Part shown: in pieces, positions 12,747-13,577 of the stretch
Layout of the letters: every line of letters begins with the position of its first letter
Numbering within the stretch: position 1 is the first letter of the stretch
NCBI GenBank assembly: GCA_016873595.1
Contig: VGWZ01000029.1
Span: 1-13,577, forward strand
From: Nitrospira sp.
GTDB taxonomy: Bacteria; Nitrospirota; Thermodesulfovibrionia; Thermodesulfovibrionales; SM23-35
Length of the DNA stretch: 13,577 bases
Direction: 5' to 3'
Made by a program: the position numbers and the translations under genes
The notes under the pieces: generated by a model
The model's input: the letters and a program-made list of their open reading frames with translations, nothing else
What the model was told of the DNA's origin: nothing
The model's database searches: none

Positions 12747-13341
12747 ATGGAGGGTCTCTGGAAGAGTTAATCTCAAAATATGGCTATTTAGCCATATTCA
12801 TACTTACATTTTTTGAGGGCGAGAGTGTACTCATTGCAGCAGGGTTTCTTGCTTTTAATGGGTATCTTGATACAAATACTATAGTGCTTGTTTCTGCTAC
12901 AGCCTCCTATGTGGGTCACGGGACATTCTTTATGATTGCTCTTTACAAAAGAGAGCCATTCCTTAAATTTACCCAGAGATTTATAAGAGATTTATAAAGG
13001 TTAACCTATCAAAACTTGAGTATTTGATGGCAAAGTATGGCACTGCATCAATATTTATAAGTCAGTGGATTTATGGGTTCAGACTGTTGAGTGCAGCGGT
13101 ACTCGGTCTTTCAGGGATGGGTGTAAAAAAATACTTTACCTTTCAGCTTTCAAGTTGCCTTATCTGGGCAATAATATGCACCTTTGTAGGCTATTTTTTT
13201 GGTGCAAGTCTTAAAAGCATCCTTGGGGACATTAAAAAGCATGAACCGTATATAGCAGCAAGTGTCCTGGCAATAGGCTTTATAATCTGGTTTATAAGAG
13301 ACGTGAAAAAGAAAAGAAACGCAGGAAATGCAAAGGGTTGA
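12747..13341 (+). pseudogene. DedA-family membrane protein gene, broken by two frameshifts
   Basis: The reading frame of a DedA/SNARE-associated (VTT) family protein can be followed across three frames. From ATG 12747 it reads MEGL, then stops in that frame. One missing base near 12755-12758 would restore EELISKYGYLAIFILTFFEG and continue to KREPFLKFTQRFI. At 12977-12997 the segment AGATTTATAAG is tandemly duplicated (11 bp), causing a second shift and a stop at 12999. Removing the extra 11 bp joins RFI to KVNLSKLEYLMAKYGTAS and the rest to the stop at 13341. The reconstructed product is about 195-200 aa with several membrane segments and the WIYGFRLLSAAVLGLSGM region. DedA proteins are flippase-like transporters of the inner membrane. 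The 3' part alone (TTG 13024) remains open. A sequencing or assembly error is an alternative explanation for one or both shifts. Confidence 0.8.
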
Positions 13342-13367
13342 TTGCCCACTATCACTGCTTCTAAGTG

Positions 13368-13577
13368 TCAGGTTTTCTGGATGTAAAGCTCCCAGTAACC
13401 CTTGTCCTCGAGCTTAACAGATTCAAACTTATATCCCTGTTTTTCGCAGTATCGGGGGATAGCATCTTCAACTGTTACCGGTGAGTCACAGAGTATCTTT
13501 AGTATTGCCCCACTGGGTAGTTTTTCCATTAATTTTTTAGTATGGACAATGGGATAAGGACAGACTCTTCCGAGAAC
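13368..13577 (-). CDS. tusA: TusA/SirA-like sulfur carrier, 5' end cut by window
   Basis: On the reverse strand, 69 codons run from the window edge to a TGA at 13368-13370. The product contains GRVCPYPIVHTKKLMEKLPS, the CPxP active-site motif and following helix of the TusA family, then ILKILCDSPVTVEDAIPRYC and a C-terminal strand ending YWELYIQKT. TusA proteins carry persulfide sulfur on the CPxP cysteine and hand it to acceptors, including Dsr-pathway partners in sulfur oxidisers. Only the first few residues are missing. It is convergent with the dedA remnant, with 26 nt between. It could equally be a YedF-like family member; the exact role is unknown. Confidence 0.85.
   Translation of the reverse strand, partial: VLGRVCPYPIVHTKKLMEKLPSGAILKILCDSPVTVEDAIPRYCEKQGYKFESVKLEDKGYWELYIQKT

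Overview
The window holds an almost complete dissimilatory sulfite reductase (dsr) gene cluster, nearly all on the + strand. The gene set is dsrA-dsrB-dsrD-dsrN(cbiA)-[second dsrD-like gene]-[unknown Cys-rich gene]-dsrC-[RsbRD_N-like gene]-dsrM-dsrK-dsrJ-dsrO-dsrP, followed by a small ferredoxin, a broken dedA-family gene, and, on the opposite strand, a tusA-like gene cut by the window end. Having dsrD, and lacking dsrEFH and dsrL in the window, points to reductive sulfur metabolism (sulfate or sulfite reduction). Moderate GC content, the gene order and the protein character suggest an anaerobic bacterium of the Nitrospirota (Thermodesulfovibrio-like) or a related sulfate-reducing lineage. That taxonomic placement is inference.

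Layout. Positions 1-595 have no gene; they hold several REP-like hairpins (about 1-380) and then the dsrA control region, with a palindrome at 430-454 and a T-tract/TTGAC promoter candidate near 497-533. dsrAB follows (596-2962) and ends in a strong hairpin-plus-U-tract terminator before dsrD. Positions 3088-5712 carry dsrD, the siroheme amidase-like dsrN (with two in-frame palindromic repeat insertions), a second short DsrD-like winged-helix gene and an unrecognised Cys-containing protein. dsrC (5929-6264) has its own leader, with a promoter-like block resembling that of dsrA. A 206-bp MITE-like element (6310-6515) sits in the leader of the tightly packed RsbRD_N-like/dsrMKJOP operon (6626-12197). 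The tail holds a ferredoxin with a good terminator, a second TIR-bounded repeat element, the dedA pseudogene and partial tusA.

How the genes work together. DsrAB (siroheme/[4Fe-4S]) reduces sulfite and loads sulfur onto the C-terminal cysteines of DsrC as a trisulfide. DsrD is known to stimulate DsrAB, and DsrN probably amidates the siroheme. DsrMKJOP spans the membrane: DsrM and DsrP exchange electrons with quinones, DsrJ and DsrO are the periplasmic triheme cytochrome and Fe-S protein, and the HdrD-like DsrK is thought to reduce the DsrC trisulfide. The ferredoxin may supply or accept electrons.

The least ordinary points are: two translated GC-rich palindromes, with G-quadruplex potential, inside dsrN; the second DsrD-like gene; a Glu in place of a cluster Cys in the ferredoxin; an extra Cys in the DsrA siroheme motif; a promoter architecture shared by dsrA and dsrC; the mobile-element-like insertion ahead of dsrMKJOP; and dedA broken by an 11-bp tandem duplication.
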